A stretch of DNA of 64,000 nucleotides from Curtobacterium sp. MCLR17_007. Lineage in GTDB: Bacteria > Actinomycetota > Actinomycetes > Actinomycetales > Microbacteriaceae. The notes beneath the pieces are model-generated. The model ran no database searches and had not been told where the DNA came from. It saw nothing but the letters and a program-made list of their open reading frames with translations. The position numbers were made by a program, and so were the translations under genes. The stretch spans positions 992,001-1,056,000 of the forward strand of contig NZ_CP126271.1 in the NCBI RefSeq assembly GCF_003234655.2. The letters are read 5' to 3'. This document shows, piece by piece, positions 61,864-64,000 of this stretch; the stretch's first letter is position 1; each line of letters starts with the position of its first letter.

Positions 61864-63848
61864 CCGCCAGCATGACCAACACGACCGGGATCCCGATCCG
61901 CGGTGCCCAGGCATCCAGCGGCATCCGCGCCTGGTTCCAGGTGCACGCCCGCAGCCTGGCCTGGCTCCTCCCCGTCCTCGCGATCGCCGTCATGGTCCAG
62001 GTGTGGAATATGACCGGCACCCCGCAGCGCATCGACGACGAGGGGACCTACACCGCCCAGGCGTGGGCGATCACGAACCTCGGCGAGCTGACCCACTACA
62101 CGTACTGGTACGACCACCCGCCGCTCGGGTGGATCCAGATCGCGGGCTACACCTCGCTGACCGGGGCGTTCGCGCGCTACCCGTTCGCCGTCGAGGCCGC
62201 CCGTGAGGCAATGGTGTTCTTCGCCGCCGCCTCGGCCGTTCTGCTCTTCGTCCTGGGTCGTCGCCTCGGCATGCACCGCTCGGCCAGCGCCGCCGCGGTC
62301 CTCGTCTTCGCGCTGTCGCCCCTGGCCCTGCAGTACCACCGCACGGTGTACATCGACAACGTCGCGACGCCGTGGCTCCTCGCCGCGTTCGTGCTCGTGT
62401 TGAGCCGCCGTCAGCAGCTCGCCGGCTTCGTCGGCGCCGCGGCGTGCCTCGGCATCGCGGTGCTCAGCAAGGAGACGTACCTGCTCGCGCTGCCGTTCCT
62501 GATCTGGATGGCCGTGCGTCGCGCCGACCCGAGCACGCGTCGGTACACGCTGAGCGTCGCCGGAGCGGTCCTCGCCGTCATCGGCGGTGGGTACATCCTG
62601 CTCGCCGCGGTCAAGGGCGAACTCGTGCCCACCCCGGGCAAGGTCAGCCTGCTCGAGGGCATCACCTACCAGCTCGGCAGCCGCCAGGCGAGCGGGTCAG
62701 TGTTCACCGGGGGCAGCCTGGCGAACGAGGCCGCCGCGCAGTGGTGGGCGCTCGACCCGGCGTTCATCGTGCTCGGCTCCGCCGCGGCCGTCGTGGGGCT
62801 CTTCGTGCGACGGGTCCGCCCGATCGCTGCGATGCTCGTCTTCCTGCTCGCGTTCATGTTCCGCCCGAACGGCTACCTCCCGGTCCCGTACGTGATCATG
62901 CTCGTGCCGTTCGCCGCCCTCCTCGTCGCCTTCCTCGCGGAGCGGTCCGTGCTCGCCGTCACCGGCGTCACGGCATTCGGCGCGAAGAACCGAGCGCGTG
63001 CCGGTGCCCGCCGGGTGCTCGGCACCACGTGGGCGCTCGTCACCGCCGCCGCGCTCGTCGTCGCCGTGCCGCTCTGGGGTTCGCAGCTGCGCGGGTTCCT
63101 GATCACCGACCTCGACCAGCCGATGGCGCAGGCCGAGAACTGGATCGGCGACAACGTCGACAAGTCCTCCCGGATGCTCGTCGACGACGCCATGTGGGTC
63201 GACCTGGTCAAGGACGGCTTCGCCCGGAACAACGTCGTCTGGTACTACAAGCTCGACACGGACGGAGCGGTCGAGAAGCAGTCGCCGAACGGCTGGAAGG
63301 ACTCCGACTACGTCGTCACGACGGACTCGATGCGCACCGGCGGGAACTCCTCGTCCGACGTGCGCCAGGCGATCCAGAACTCGACGGTCGTCGCGAGCTT
63401 CGGCACCGGCAACCAGATGGTCGACGTCCGCCAGATCCACCCGCAGGGCGAGGCCACCGCGAAGCAGGAGATCACCCGCGCGTCCGACCAGCGCAAGACG
63501 CTCGGCACCCAGCTCGCGCAGAACCCTGCACTCGACGCCGACGCCGGCACCCAGTCGCAGTTCCGGGCCGGGCAGGTCGACTCGCGGGCGATGCTCGCCC
63601 TCGGACAGGTCCTCGCCGACCGGTCCGTGCAGGTCGCGCGCTTCACGCCGATGTCCGGGGAGACGGGGCTGTCGTTCCGCCGCCTGGTCCTGACCGCACA
63701 GAGCCCCGAGGCCGCGGTCCGCACCGAGCGGACGTTCAACGCCATGGCGACGGCCTTCCGACCCGAGTCGGTCGAGCGGGACGGCGACACCCTGACGGTC
63801 GTCTTCCCGACCTCCGACCCGACGACCACCACGATCAGCGCATCGTGA
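61860..63848 (+). CDS. GT39/ArnT-like lipid-linked sugar transferase
   Basis: A 662-residue GT-C enzyme with about eleven to twelve hydrophobic segments. IDDEGTYTAQAWAI (catalytic acidic pair near residue 60) and YDHPPLGWIQIAGY define the family, which moves a sugar from a polyprenyl phosphate to a protein or polymer outside the membrane. The last ~200 residues form an extracytoplasmic domain (MAQAENWIGDNVDKSSRML; GQVDSRAMLALGQVLADRSVQVARF). Third gene of the operon. Confidence 0.88.
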   Translation: MTASMTNTTGIPIRGAQASSGIRAWFQVHARSLAWLLPVLAIAVMVQVWNMTGTPQRIDDEGTYTAQAWAITNLGELTHYTYWYDHPPLGWIQIAGYTSLTGAFARYPFAVEAAREAMVFFAAASAVLLFVLGRRLGMHRSASAAAVLVFALSPLALQYHRTVYIDNVATPWLLAAFVLVLSRRQQLAGFVGAAACLGIAVLSKETYLLALPFLIWMAVRRADPSTRRYTLSVAGAVLAVIGGGYILLAAVKGELVPTPGKVSLLEGITYQLGSRQASGSVFTGGSLANEAAAQWWALDPAFIVLGSAAAVVGLFVRRVRPIAAMLVFLLAFMFRPNGYLPVPYVIMLVPFAALLVAFLAERSVLAVTGVTAFGAKNRARAGARRVLGTTWALVTAAALVVAVPLWGSQLRGFLITDLDQPMAQAENWIGDNVDKSSRMLVDDAMWVDLVKDGFARNNVVWYYKLDTDGAVEKQSPNGWKDSDYVVTTDSMRTGGNSSSDVRQAIQNSTVVASFGTGNQMVDVRQIHPQGEATAKQEITRASDQRKTLGTQLAQNPALDADAGTQSQFRAGQVDSRAMLALGQVLADRSVQVARFTPMSGETGLSFRRLVLTAQSPEAAVRTERTFNAMATAFRPESVERDGDTLTVVFPTSDPTTTTISAS

Positions 63849-63885
63849 CCGAACCCAGCACGACCCGACCCGAAGGAGCACGACC

Positions 63886-64000
63886 ATGAACGCCGCTGCA
63901 CCCCAGACCACGACCGCACGTCACCCCCGCCGTCGCATCGCGGTGGTCGGAGCCCTCGCCGCGACCCTCGTCGCCGCCACCGTGGGCCTGGCCGCCCCCC
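63886..64000 (+). CDS. Secreted protein, N-terminal fragment
   Basis: AAGGAG stands 7 nt before the ATG. The 38 visible codons give a basic start (TTTARHPRRR) and a hydrophobic core (IAVVGALAATLVAATVGLAAP), a Sec-type signal peptide. The gene continues past the window and its function cannot be stated. Its place suggests a substrate or partner of the glycosyltransferases. Confidence 0.7.
   Translation, partial: MNAAAPQTTTARHPRRRIAVVGALAATLVAATVGLAAP

Overview
The window is a piece of a high-GC actinobacterial chromosome. Gene families (NAD-dependent LigA with a degenerate acidic tail, GatCAB, DUF3039, DUF3097, DUF3054, a type III PKS, teichoic-acid type genes), tight head-to-tail operons with ATGA/GTGA overlaps, and many leaderless genes fit the Microbacteriaceae, perhaps a Curtobacterium-like plant or soil organism. 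The genus is an inference from gene content; no 16S gene is present. I see no IS element, prophage, plasmid gene or CRISPR array. One tRNA gene is present, tRNA-Leu(UAG).

Layout. 0-5.4 kb: end of a cell-wall polymer cluster (CDP-alcohol phosphatidyltransferase-like end, GT2, CDP-glycerol glycerophosphotransferase-like polymerase, TagGH-type ABC exporter, nucleotidyltransferase). 5.7-8.5 kb: an ABC exporter whose ATPase carries a long disordered N-terminus. 8.5-18.6 kb: housekeeping genes (DUF3039, pncB, murI, rph, rdgB, DedA, tRNA-Leu, MFS, mnmA, ligA). 18.8-22.6 kb: secreted DUF1023 hydrolase and a class A penicillin-binding protein. 22.8-26.1 kb: gatCAB. 26.2-28.0 kb: a two-gene type III PKS/methyltransferase unit. 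28.2-35.3 kb (minus strand): a sugar regulon (ROK regulator, binding protein, two permeases, GH4 6-phospho-glycosidase, BadF-type sugar kinase). 35.5-40.0 kb: DUF3097, an unknown protein, LacI regulator with DUF3054, and an AbiEi/DUF559-like gene. 40.4-46.1 kb: a five-gene operon of a PotABCD/AepX-like importer ending in an unusual fusion of glycerophosphodiester phosphodiesterase and inositol monophosphatase domains. 46.2-51.0 kb: low-complexity membrane protein, DrrAB exporter, APC/KimA-like transporter. 51.1-59.3 kb: acyl-CoA ligase, DUF2236 oxygenase, two aldo/keto reductases, a TIGR03086 protein with a His/Asp-rich insert, YceI and a second AbiEi/DUF559-like gene. 59.7-64 kb: GtrA, GT2 and GT39 glycosyltransferases and the start of a secreted protein.

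The main functional candidate is the 40.4-46.1 kb operon. Its gene order suggests uptake of a glycerophosphodiester, plausibly glycerophosphoinositol, and its full breakdown to alcohol plus phosphate inside the cell. The main structural observations are: (1) a family of GGGAGGCCCGG / GCCTCCAGGCC words that build terminator palindromes, including a perfect 40-bp one, and that also lie in frame in disordered linkers of several proteins; (2) a second palindrome family with core GTGCGAGGTT in four intergenic spaces; (3) an array of GCGAGACGCC direct and inverted copies between two convergent genes; (4) at least fifteen genes with a -10-like hexamer 6 or 7 nt before the start codon, the pattern expected of leaderless transcripts.
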